Positions 27,586 to 37,178 of a DNA stretch of 64,000 bases are shown here, one piece after another (within the stretch, counting starts at the first letter, position 1; each line of letters opens with the position of its first letter). The notes under the pieces are model-generated. The model did not search any database and was not told where the DNA came from. It was given only the letters and a program-made list of their open reading frames with translations. Position numbers and translations under genes: made by a program. This stretch comes from Monosporascus cannonballus (Eukaryota > Ascomycota > Sordariomycetes > Xylariales): the NCBI GenBank assembly GCA_004154925.1, contig QJNS01000106.1, positions 62,001-126,000 of the forward strand, in the 5' to 3' direction.

Positions 27586-28221
27586 ATGTCGTCCACCGGT
27601 GCTACTAGTGAGATTTCCGATTCCGCCAAACTCAATATTGAATCTGCGGTTATGGATGTCAATACTGACGAAAGCCGCTCTCTTCCACTACGTTTGGGGA
27701 TGATGCTTGGCGCAGCTAGACCTCCTGCTGTGTCCCAGCCAGTTACGTACACTTTTGTCAAGATACGTTCAACTGCGCAGGCCATAGAGAGGCTGCGAGG
27801 GGAGCGTACGATACGGCCTGCAGGGCTCAGACGCCATCGGCATATCCAGTTGGCTACCTTGAGCAGGGTCGATACTGCACCCACACGGCCGCAGGTCGCC
27901 GCTGAAAACCAATTAGGATTGCAGTTGTTAATGCACTATGCAAGCCATTCTACATTTTATGCCTTGGGAATCACACGCATGTACCTCACACGACTTAACG
28001 GGCTTTCTCGGGGTGCGAAAAGGCTACTGCTGCCTTGTACTTTGCCGTTATCTCTCGCTGAAATTCGCCTTGTCGGCGAACGGGATGGGCTCGCATTCCT
28101 CCACCTGGAAGCATGCGCTGGTACGGCCCCCCACAACGATATCAGCATGCGTCACTCGTATTGGCGTCACGCGATTATAAGCCGCAGGCGCATCCAAGGA
28201 CACCGCAGTTCATGTATGTAG
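27586..28221 (+). CDS. Possible orphan protein, 211 residues
   Basis: An uninterrupted frame begins with ATG at 27586 (MSSTGATSEISDSAKLNIES) and ends at a TAG at 28219-28221, 147 bp after the helicase stop. The first 80 residues look like ordinary soluble protein. The rest is rich in Arg, Leu and His and less convincing. I recognise no domain, signal peptide or membrane segment. It may be a chance ORF in the helicase 3' flank or in the BTB gene's promoter. Confidence 0.25.
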   Translation: MSSTGATSEISDSAKLNIESAVMDVNTDESRSLPLRLGMMLGAARPPAVSQPVTYTFVKIRSTAQAIERLRGERTIRPAGLRRHRHIQLATLSRVDTAPTRPQVAAENQLGLQLLMHYASHSTFYALGITRMYLTRLNGLSRGAKRLLLPCTLPLSLAEIRLVGERDGLAFLHLEACAGTAPHNDISMRHSYWRHAIISRRRIQGHRSSCM

Positions 28222-28428
28222 CTGGCCGGCTGATTGCCTCTTCTGGATCGACGTCCCTCTCACAAGGTTCCCTTTCAGCCTTCTTTATATTCGGACGTTC
28301 TCCATTGCATGGGACTTTTTGTTAGAGCCTGAAATCGCATTTCCTTATTGCGAGAGGCGTCGCGCTCCCAGTTTCGCTTGATAAACCACATTTATCCGTA
28401 AAGACTCGATTGCGACAAATTGGCTGTG

Positions 28429-30461
28429 ATGGTCCGGAGCTCAGCTGGCGACACAAATGGCGGTGAGGGTTCCAGCACCTCGCTTCCAATGCCAGCCGCC
28501 GCGACGACCCTGGACGATGTCATGAGGGCACCAGCAGTCATCGCCCCAGATGTGATTGTCTTGGACTTCACTCACGAAGAAAGGGAGCGCGAAGCGAGTT
28601 TAAACCCCAAGGAAGACCTCTGGCTGACCTCTGCCGATGGGTGAGTTAGTGATGCTTATTACCGTGCTGCCAGCACATCCATTTTCCGATGTGGTCGGCC
28701 CATGGTCAAGACGCTCTATTTTCTTCAAAAGGGTAGGAGGGACCAGTCAAAGTCTGCCCGTCTCGTGCGGCTCAGTACAATGATGGCTTATGCCACGGCT
28801 TACTGGGAGTGTTGTATAATATGGGGAACGATAGGAAGGGGCTTTGCAGGCCCCTTCCCCAAAAGAATTCGCTCACAGAAATATGCCCGATTTCGCTGCG
28901 TGGCCGTCTTCCACGTATCGCTGACAACGAACTTTCAAATTCGAAGAAGAAATTGCTGATATCATAGCCTACAGACGATACAACTCTCCGATCATTCCCC
29001 TCAACGTTGGGACGCCTCCCTATTCAGAGACGTTCTACGTATGTCATGGATATCTCAAGGCCGCGAACGGACAGTTGACCAACAGCAGGTGCATAGAAGC
29101 GTCCTGTTAAAAGCAGAGTACTTCCGGAAAGCGCTCTGCGGGGAGTTCAGAGAATCCGAAGCGCAGGCCATCGACCTTCCCGAGGAGGACCCCGCGATAT
29201 TCCACTTCGTCGTCGCCTTTCTCTACGAGGAGAGATATGTCCCCATCCTCCCCGTCGCATCGGTACTCGGTATGTCCGTGACGCCCGGAGGCCTCTGCTT
29301 TTGGGCGACTATCTACATATGAGCTGACATGGTTTCCAGTCGACGATGACAAGGGCAAGGGCGTCCAGGAGGAGGACGAGTCGGCCGCGTCGGAGTCGGA
29401 TTCCAGCGCCGCTGCGCTGAGCGACTCCTCCACAGCGCGAAGCCGCAGGTACCGTGCCAGACGCCGGAGGAACGAGGACCGGCACTGGGAGCGCATGAGA
29501 CAGAAGCATCCGGGTTCGCACAGGCTGGGCTGTGCCTGTCGGCAGTGCCTATTTCTCCACGGACCACCATGCTGGAACTGCGCAGCACCGCGGTTGCCTC
29601 CCCCGCCGCCGCCCCCCGGCCTTGGCGTTCCCGTCATAGCAGCCGATCGGCCAAGGCCACAGCGCCACCACCCGGGGCGCCGAGGGGGCCGGAGGCGCGT
29701 GCCGCCCCCGCCGCCCCTTCCCCGCCGCGTCGACCCCGTGGACTCAGAGGGCGATGGCGGCGGCGGCAGCGGTTGCGATCTGCGGATCTCGGGCCAGGAC
29801 CTGCGTACATGGCTCCTGACATACGAGCTGAACATCGACGTCTACATCTGCGCCAACAAGTTCCTGCTCGACGGCTTCAAGCAGGCGATCACCCGCACAT
29901 GCATCGACATGCTGGAGACGGCGGGTACGGACGCCGCGCAGATCGAGGTGTTGAAGCGTAAGCAATATTCCCTTCTCCCTCCTCCTTCCTTCCCCTCCCC
30001 CCTGTCCCTATATTCGCTTCCCCGGAGAAGAGAAATTTCAAAGAGGCCTTTTTCCCTTGCAGAGAGTCCCATGGCTCCCGCCTACCCCCCTCCCCCTCTC
30101 TCTCATCTCGGGACTAGAAAGTGACTAACTCCTGGGATGTAACGTTGCGCGCGCAACAGTGTGCTGGAAGCTGTACCAGGGCCTCCCCGAGTCGGACCAG
30201 CTGCTGCGGATGATCTTCGCTCGGGTCGGGTACCTGCAGGCGCACCTTTTCCGCCGGCGGCCGCGCGAGACGCTCGAATTCCTGCACGCGCACCCCGAGG
30301 TATCGGCCCTCATCCTAAGGGAGATGGGCGTGCGTCGCGAGGAGGACCACGGCCAGAACCAGCTGCCCGCCATGGAGAGGCCGCTCTTCCCACAGCCGCC
30401 CTTCGACCGCCGCCACCACCATGGCCGCGTCGGCGCGATGCCGCGGCCGCCCAGGTGGTGA
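28429..30461 (+). CDS. BTB/POZ domain protein with Pro- and Cys-rich insert
   Basis: Fungal BTB protein, probably a dimerising adaptor such as a Cul3 substrate receptor, though the partner is unknown. Exons are 28429-28640, 28975-29038, 29086-29269, 29340-29957 and 30160-30461, giving 459 residues. The BTB core lies at about 75-155 (RYNSPIIPLNVGTPPYSETF, then QVHRSVLLKAEYFRKAL and IFHFVVAFLYEERYVP). It is followed by an acidic-Ser stretch, an Arg-rich stretch, a Cys cluster (CACRQC ... CWNC, about 217-234) and a polyproline run. The C-terminal helical part (YELNIDVYICANKFLLDGFK, then WKLYQGLPESDQLLRMIFARV) matches the region usually found behind fungal BTB domains. The first intron is unusually long (334 nt). 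The ATG at 28429 is preferred to the TTG three codons earlier. Confidence 0.8.
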
Positions 30462-31015
30462 GCTGCCGAGCTGCTAAGCAAGAAAACCATACGGTGTACG
30501 CATGCGCGGGCTTGTGGGGGGGGTGTTTTTTACGGCCTGAACATTGATGATATATGACCGGACGCGCTGTGCGTAGGTTTCGATGGGCATGTATATCAGG
30601 GATGTTCGCTTACCTTTTATAAGCTAGCGGTAGGTATATCACACTTTGGCGAACTGTGCGTATTGCGCGAGTGCGAGTTATGCTTCGGTTTCATAGCATG
30701 CGCCGGTGTTGAGTCCGTCTCGTGTTTGTCACTTTAGCTACCCTTCACGGGTCTGGATTTGGCCACGAAATCCGGGTCTCGCCGGGAGTATAAAACAAAA
30801 TATAAAATCCGTGAAATGACTGTACACACATCGTATAATAGTCGATCTCGTTCTGCGGGTCCCCTTGATAGGGGTAACAGGGATGTAGCAACATGTCCAT
30901 GCGTAGTTGAGCGGTGCCTCCTGAACCATTGTCTGAAAAGTGTTTATACACGGTCCTATTCCCAAAATCAGCCTGGATATATTGCCTCTTGTCATTATTC
31001 GCAGCCTGGATCGCG
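30462..31015. other. Convergent intergenic region, nothing recognised
   Basis: This holds the 3' flanks of the BTB gene (+) and the G-patch gene (-). It contains a G8 run near 30518. I support no gene or element here. Confidence 0.5.
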
Positions 31016-32092
31016 CTAATCGTGGTCCTCCTCCGTCGAGCCCGGACAGCCCTCCATGTTCTCGTCGGGGTATTGGTACTTGCACCAGAAGCAGTAGCGG
31101 AACTCCTTCCTGAGGTACACGACGACGCGCCGCAACCTCTCCTCGACCTCCAGGGCGTCGAACTCCTCGAGCTCCTCGTCCTCGTCCTCGAGGTCCTCGA
31201 CGGCGGCGTAGGCCACCGCGTCCGTCCTCGCCACGGCCCTCCTGTCGTCGTCGTCGTCGAGGTCATCCGCGTAGGTCGGGAGGCGCGTCGCCGCCGAGCT
31301 CTGCTCGAGGTCGTACCGCATCCTGCGGTCGCGCTCGGCCTCCTCCCTCCTGCGCACCAGCCCCCTCCACTCGACGGGTATGGACTTCAGCGGCCGCGCG
31401 GCGACGGTCCTTTTCCTCGCCTTCTCCCCTCCTTCTTCTTCCGACGCCCGTTCGTCCGCGTCCCCGTCCGCACCCGCCCCTTCGCCCTGCGGCTGCTCCC
31501 GCTCCCTCCTCTCCTCGTCCATGCGCTCGCAGACCTTCATGGCGGCGTGCGCGAGCCTCTCGCACCGCGCCTCCTCGCGCTCCCTGCGCACGCGGCCGCG
31601 GAACTCGGCCTCGTCGACCTTCACCTTCTTGCCTTCTCTCTCGGCGGCCTCGTTGACCTTCCTCTTGCGCTCCGCGTCGAGGCCGATGCCGCCGCGGTCC
31701 TCCTTCATCTGGGGGCGGATGGGCTCGGCGAGCCGGTGGTCCTCGGGCGCGGGGGGCGCCGCCCCGAGCGCGCCGCCCGCCTTGAACCCCATCTTGGCCA
31801 TCATGGCGAAGCCCTTGCTCTTTTTCGCGCGCGCGCCCTCGAGCAGCGAGCGCGAGAGCGCCTCCTCGCGCCGCGCCGCCGCCTCCGCCTCCAGCTCCGC
31901 CTTCGACTTCGGCCGTCCCCGGATCTCGGCCTCGCGCTTGAGGCGCTGCCGCCGCTGCAGCGACGTCTCTGCTGCTGGCGCTCCCGCTCCCGTAGAGGGC
32001 GCGACGTCCCCGAAGGTCATGTTCATGTAGTCTTCCTCCTCGCCCTCCTCCGCGCCGGGCGCCCGGGGCGGATCCTGGGCTGGTGGCGCCAT
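31016..32092 (-). CDS. G-patch protein, GPATCH11/CCDC75-like
   Basis: Predicted nuclear RNA-associated protein of the GPATCH11 (DUF4187) type. G-patch proteins commonly activate DEAH helicases, but the partner here is unknown. It is a single exon of 358 residues. An acidic N-terminus with DYMNMTFGDV (about 21-30) is typical of the family. A degenerate G-patch follows at about 92-140 (KSKGFAMMAKMGFKAGGALG ... DRGGIGLD), then long charged helices rich in Arg and Glu. The C-terminus has FRYCFWCKYQYP ... CPGSTEEDHD, the Cys-containing DUF4187 end. An in-frame GTG-led extension to 32170 exists, but the MAPPAQDPP start fits better. The gene is very GC-rich, which creates long antisense open frames. 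Confidence 0.85.
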   Translation of the reverse strand: MAPPAQDPPRAPGAEEGEEEDYMNMTFGDVAPSTGAGAPAAETSLQRRQRLKREAEIRGRPKSKAELEAEAAARREEALSRSLLEGARAKKSKGFAMMAKMGFKAGGALGAAPPAPEDHRLAEPIRPQMKEDRGGIGLDAERKRKVNEAAEREGKKVKVDEAEFRGRVRREREEARCERLAHAAMKVCERMDEERREREQPQGEGAGADGDADERASEEEGGEKARKRTVAARPLKSIPVEWRGLVRRREEAERDRRMRYDLEQSSAATRLPTYADDLDDDDDRRAVARTDAVAYAAVEDLEDEDEELEEFDALEVEERLRRVVVYLRKEFRYCFWCKYQYPDENMEGCPGSTEEDHD

Positions 32093-32744
32093 AGTGGTAA
32101 GTATGTATGATTTTGGGGCGCGATATTTTCGCGCAGCTTGAGTGTTCTGTTTAACGCGATACTCGAGCACTAGCCTAGAAACCGAGATGGGAGTTGATAT
32201 TGGTAGAGTGGTCAGTGCTTTGTAGAATCTTCTCTGGTATGTGTCAAGCTGGAAACTAAGGCAAAAGATGGAGTTGGACTAATACTATTCTGAGTAGAGA
32301 TGTCAATTTTCGATATCCACGGGAGATCACTGGATGTTATCAAACTCCATCATGAATCTCATAAGTCACAGATCAACAATATATTTGCCATGCCGGACCG
32401 ATTCTCTCGTTGCGGGTCTGACAACAGCTGGCACTAGAACACAACTTAACGATTGCATCGAGAAAGAGTGACCATATCACTGCGAATTGACGGTGATCAC
32501 ATCGAACGACGTGGTTATACCAATAATATACATGTGTATAAGCTGCTATGCAGCTATGAAAGAGTCATTCGAACCCCTTGGCCATGTGGTACTGATTCTA
32601 CGTTCGGTTACCTAGGAATCTACGGAAGTGACCAACCGTCCACCATAGCCTCAAGAGACCTTTGATAATCTTCAGAAAGTGTAATTGACCTGGTAACTCT
32701 ATTCGCAAGGCAATTCGCTGCCGGTTATCCAGGCTGCCCCACTT
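32093..32744. other. Intergenic region between G-patch gene and NOP14
   Basis: This is the 5' flank of the G-patch gene and the 3' flank of NOP14, both minus strand. Only a 70-codon open frame is present (32453-32665), without coding character. No element is recognised. Confidence 0.5.
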
Positions 32745-35673
32745 CTACCTGCCGCTCTTCGCAGCACGCTTCCTCAGCTGCTTCTCGCGCTCGTAGGAGT
32801 TGGCCTCCCTACCCTCCTCGCTCTGGATCTCGGCGATCAGCCTCTTGTACTTCTTCTCGTAGGCGGCGTCCTTCTCCTTCTTGGCCTTCAGCTTCTCGCG
32901 CGCCACGAAGCGGGCGTCCTTCCGCAGCTCCCGGAGCGCCCCCTTGCGCTCCTTCTTGTGCTCGGCCCGGAGCTTGGCCAGCTCGGCGCGATCGCGGTCG
33001 GGGTCGTAGTGCCTGTTCGGGTCGAAGGTGTCCTCGAACTTGGGGATGGCCATCTTGATCGCCAGCGGCCGGTGACGGTGCAGTTCCAGGTTCCGCCTGG
33101 ACATCTGCGCTACCCGTAGCATACGCTCGAGCTTGGCGTGTAGCTTTCCTATGCGCTCGTTCAGGGCGCCGGGGAGTTCCGCTGTACAGCTTTTGCTGCG
33201 TAGATGGGCTACAGTTTCCTGGACTGGTTCGAACGTCTCCAGGAAGGATGACTTCCCAGTCCATGTTTCTGAAGCCGCATCGAGTATCTCAATGGTCGTT
33301 CCCATTATTGCAAGCTTCACCGGTGACGCCTCTTTGCCGGATAATCCATCCTCAGCGCAATCCGATGGCATAAGTCTTCTGATACCGAGTGATTTCGCAT
33401 CGCTGATACGCATCCCCGGTGCCGGCTCATGCACTGGGAAGCTTCCCAGACGTTCCTTAGCCTTTACTGGTGCCAAAGCACAAAGTGTGTTTAGGGAAAA
33501 ATTCATGACTTCGGGAACATAACGCTTGGCGACTTTCTGATATTGAAGTGCCAATGTCGACAAATACGCCCCCTTCGCATAGTCTGAGATTTCTTTCGGT
33601 ACCTTTTGCCCTAGATATTGTGCCATGAGAAGCATCGCAGGCGTAGCTACTTGATGGAAATGATCCCTGCGTCTTGAGTTAGCCATGTGTCTTTCAAGAT
33701 CATTTGAACAAAAGTGGTGGGGGGGGGGGGAATGTATTAAACCCNNNNNNNNNNNNNNNNNNNNNNNNNNNNNNNNNAGGGTAGACTCACGAGGTCGGGA
33801 ATATTGTTCCAATAGCGGTTAGAGTCACCAAATCCCCGAGATTCGGCGATAATCGCCTCGATTGTCTAATCTGTTCGATTTCGGTACGGAAGGCGTTCGC
33901 GATCTCGATGGCGTAAGTCTTCGCCAAAGAGTGAGTGTGCCGGGTGAGGCTCTCTAAGACGGCAAAAGATGGCAGCTGTGGGAGGTTCGATAAGTGTGCA
34001 ACATAATGAACTAAGGATTTGGCGAAATTTCCAAGCTTCTCCTTGTTGCTGCTGTCCAGTTTAGGATGATACAGCGCTCTAATTCGTTGAACAACCGTCG
34101 GTACTTTTTCGACGGAGAGGCTTTTCGTGATCTGGACAATGTCCTCGAGGCTCTCGGGACAGGGGAATGTGTAGGGAAGCCCATCCGCGTCGTTCTGAGG
34201 GTCCACTGCTTGAGTGGAACCCTTTAGCTTCTGGCTAAAGACAGGGTTGCTCGTTTCCTCCTCATTAAGAATTCCCTTGGTGAACTCGTCGTCGTCTTCT
34301 TCACCGGCTTCTAACTCGTCGTCTTCTCCAGACGTATCATCACTTTCGATAGGTTCTAATTCGGAACCGCTGGCGATCAAGCCGTCTTCAATCAGGAAGT
34401 CATCTTCGTCATCGAAGCCGAGTTCTGCCGCAGTTGGCCGCGTCTTGATACCCGTACCAAGACCAAAATTATCATCCTCCTCATTTTCCATGAAGAGGAT
34501 TTCGTCATTTGCTTGTTCTGTCTTCTGATGACCGCCACCCTCGCCCTCGTCTTCACTCTCACTCTCTTCCTGTCCTTCCATTCGCCTTATTCTTTTCAGC
34601 TCTAGCTCCTTGAGCCTGTTGGCTTCCTCTTCGGCCTTCTCTTCTTCGGTCTTAGTACGGTTAGTGGGCTGTGCTCTCCTGTCTAAGGCCAACTGCCTGA
34701 GCCGGATATCGTATTGTTGCTCGAGCTTTTCCCTTTGAGCGGCGGCTGTAGGGGCGTCGGGTGCACCGGTAGCGGCTTCTGGTTTTCTGCTGCTAAAAAG
34801 CAAGGGGTGTAGGTCGCGAAACTCCTGGTCCAGCTGTTCCCGCAGGTCCTCATCGGCCTCTTTTGCTTGCTGTCTCTCGTACTTGTAGAATTTTGATTTT
34901 GCGATGACTTCCTTCATAACCTCCTGTTTGGTCTTCTTCCGCTCTGGCTGCTGGTCCGCGGGATCTAGCTCGCCGTCTTCGACATCGTGGGGGCGCATCC
35001 GTTTCAGAGCACGACGTCCATCGTCGGAAGCATCGTCGCCGGACCCCGATAGGGCGTCTTCCTCGTCGTAGTCGTCAACCAGAGCGGGACCGTCGAGCGG
35101 CAAGGACTGCCCCATATGCGTTAAGCCCTCACTGGGTTCGTCATCTTCGAGATCGAACATAGATCTCTTGAGGCTTCGTTGTTTTTCTCGTGCAAACCGC
35201 TCTAGCATCTTGTCTTCGGGTGCCATTGTGGGGTCGTTCTCGCCGAAGCGCCGATCGAGTATCCCTCCGACCTTGTTGCGGCGGTTCATCTCAACGAGGA
35301 GAGTTTGGCGCCGCTACAGAAAGACGGTTAGTTACCTTATAGGGCGATGAAAGGATTGATAGTAAGAACCTACCCTCTCCTCGCCGAGGGTCTTTGCCTC
35401 GCTAGGACGGCCATTGATGCCTTTCGCAGCATTCCCAGAAGGGGGTCTGTTACTCGTAACCTCAAACTTGGGTCCTCGAACACTATGCTTTAAGTCGAAA
35501 GGATTGAATTGAGTTCTGATATTCTCCAATGCCTCTGCCTTCTGCAGTCGCTTGTTTCCCTTGGCCTGTCCGTTTTGCGCGTTCTGCTTCTTCTGCTTCT
35601 TGGATTGCTGCGGGCCGATGACGCCTTGTTCCCGCAAAGCTGCCTTGAGCCGTTTGAGTTGAGAGCCAGCCAT
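32745..35673 (-). CDS. NOP14: Nop14, U3 snoRNP / SSU processome component
   Basis: Nucleolar protein needed for 18S rRNA processing and 40S assembly, where it partners with Noc4 and Emg1. Exons (minus) 35673-35374, 35313-33791 and 33666-32745 give 914 residues. The N-terminus MAGSQLKRLKAALREQG, the block FNPFDLKHSVRGPKFEV and the junction GEER-RRQTLLVEMNRRNKVGG are family signatures, followed by GILDRRFGENDPTM. A long acidic centre (about 330-450) is typical. The second splice joins TIFPTS to DHFHQVATPAMLLMAQYLG, exactly as expected. The C-terminus is Lys/Arg/Glu-rich and helical. The 33-base N gap falls inside the second intron (33667-33790), so the coding sequence is intact. A stop-free reading through the gap is an artefact. 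Confidence 0.95.
33719..33730 (+). repeat. G12 homopolymer in the NOP14 intron
   Basis: Twelve consecutive G on the plus strand (C12 in the transcript) lie 14 bases from the N gap. The run is a plausible cause of the assembly break. Confidence 0.9.
33745..33777. other. Assembly gap, 33 N
   Basis: A run of 33 undetermined bases lies within the second NOP14 intron. Its true size is unknown. It does not touch an exon in the model given here. Confidence 0.99.
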
Positions 35674-36161
35674 GGCGAAAACGAGTGTCGGTTGCAAGAA
35701 GATGCAAAGCAACTTCGTGGGTGGCTCGGAGGGGCTAATAACCGTATTGCCTGCCTAGCTGCTTGGGGATCAAATGGCATGAAATTGTGTCAACGTTTAT
35801 CAGGCTAAAGGACGAGAAATATTCGTATCTTATCGGTATCTAATCTCATCAACGTCTTAATACCCGCTTCGATAAGATTCATCCGGGGCTGCACATGCAT
35901 GTGGGTACTGATATGCAGGTACGTGCCATAACGTCACTTGTGGAATTACCGGTCCTAGGTAATCTACTAGGTATCGTAGGGCCTGCAACTTCCACTAATG
36001 ACGGGAACTTCTAGCTTTTGACAACCTACAACACCCACATTCGTCTCCGTGTTGGACGTGGCTACTTAAGCCTTAGTACTGCACGTCTTTTTCTTTTTTT
36101 CCGACGATGAATTCTCCTGTATGACCAAGCATATCTGATATGGATCTGAGAGGATGCGATC
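35674..36161. promoter_or_regulatory. Bidirectional promoter, NOP14 and the 36162 gene
   Basis: These 488 bp separate two divergent start codons and must carry both promoters. A pyrimidine-rich tract near 36089-36100 lies about 65 bp before the plus-strand ATG. AGGTA/TACCT-type motifs recur at 35920-35975. No specific factor site is claimed. Confidence 0.6.
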
Positions 36162-37178
36162 ATGGGATTACTCTCCTTCCTCCGAGATGAGCGCGCCGTG
36201 TTCGTCGGCCTTGGTATCACGGCCGTGGGCTTCGTCTATGTGATACGCTTCGCCCTCGAACACTACCGCGATGAAGCTGAGATAAAGCCGACACCACCGA
36301 AGACGCAATACATTACCCAAGATACCGAAGATGCTCTAAAGCAAGATACGCTGGAAACCCTCCTCCAGCACTACAACTTCTCCATAAGGGAGACCGCTCT
36401 CAAGATCGTCGCCGGCCGCGCTGTCAACGATAGCTCCGCCATCGACTACCTGCTATGGGGTATCACTCGCCCTGATTATGACGAGCGGGGGAGATGCTTA
36501 AAGGCGCTACAATTCGCCGTCGATGACGTCGAGACCTACCAGGACCCCTTGAGCATCCTCAACACCCCGAGGGGCTACAGTGCCCTGATCCGCTCCCTCG
36601 AGCTGAGCCTCGACGATGTCGAGCACGAGAAGCTCGACGACCCGCTCTACGACGAATACCACCTGCGCGACATCAACGAGCGGCGGTGCCTCGTGCTGGT
36701 CCGCAAGCTGATCCACAAGTACGGCACCGACCGGCTCATCGAGGCCAAGTTCATCGAGCGGTGGCTCGCGAAGCAGCCGTGGGGGGACACGAACGAGGAG
36801 CGGCACCAGAACTTCTCGCAGTACCTCGAGCGGAAGAAGAACCGCATCAGCGACATCTGCCAGCACCTGACCGGGACGCGGGCGGGGCGCAGGGCCCTGG
36901 TCAAGGCGAAGCTGCTTCTCAAGTCGAAGAGGCCGAGGCGCGACCGCTCCGAGCACATCAAGGTCGTGCTGGAGATCAGCATGGGCAACGAGAACGACCC
37001 CGACGGCGCCGTCCAGATCGAGACCTCAAGGTCCGAGCTGGTCCCCCGCGTCATGGACCAGAGTGCCGAGGAGCAGCGCCTGCGCAGGAGGCACCGGGAG
37101 GCTATGGTTTTGAACGACGGGACGCACCCCCCAGGCCATGGCGATATTATCGAGCGGGAGCACGATCCTAACAGTTGA
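36162..37178 (+). CDS. Uncharacterised fungal membrane-anchored helical protein
   Basis: Single-exon gene for 338 residues. I recognise the look of a conserved fungal protein but no named family. One N-terminal membrane helix (AVFVGLGITAVGFVYVIRFAL, residues 12-32) follows a short segment MGLLSFLRDER, so it is probably a signal-anchored protein with the bulk on one side of a membrane. The body is alpha-helical and reminiscent of armadillo-like repeats (ETALKIVAGRAVNDSSAIDY, GYSALIRSLELSLDDVEHEK, INERRCLVLVRKLIHKYG). It ends in a basic region KLLLKSKRPRRDR and an acidic hydrophilic tail. GC3 is very high in the second half, giving long antisense open frames. It is divergent from NOP14. Function unknown. 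Confidence 0.85.
   Translation: MGLLSFLRDERAVFVGLGITAVGFVYVIRFALEHYRDEAEIKPTPPKTQYITQDTEDALKQDTLETLLQHYNFSIRETALKIVAGRAVNDSSAIDYLLWGITRPDYDERGRCLKALQFAVDDVETYQDPLSILNTPRGYSALIRSLELSLDDVEHEKLDDPLYDEYHLRDINERRCLVLVRKLIHKYGTDRLIEAKFIERWLAKQPWGDTNEERHQNFSQYLERKKNRISDICQHLTGTRAGRRALVKAKLLLKSKRPRRDRSEHIKVVLEISMGNENDPDGAVQIETSRSELVPRVMDQSAEEQRLRRRHREAMVLNDGTHPPGHGDIIEREHDPNS

Noticed and set aside
30914..32110. 398-codon plus-strand ORF opposite the G-patch gene
   Set aside because: Leu/Arg/Ala-rich antisense shadow of a GC-rich gene; no domain, while the minus strand carries G-patch and DUF4187 features.
32093..32170. N-terminal extension of the G-patch protein to 32170
   Set aside because: It would need a non-ATG start and adds sequence unlike the family; the ATG at 32092 gives the expected acidic N-terminus.
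32745..33812. A separate 355-residue gene starting inside the N gap
   Set aside because: It is exon 3 of NOP14 plus unspliced intron and undetermined bases; the true acceptor is at 33667.
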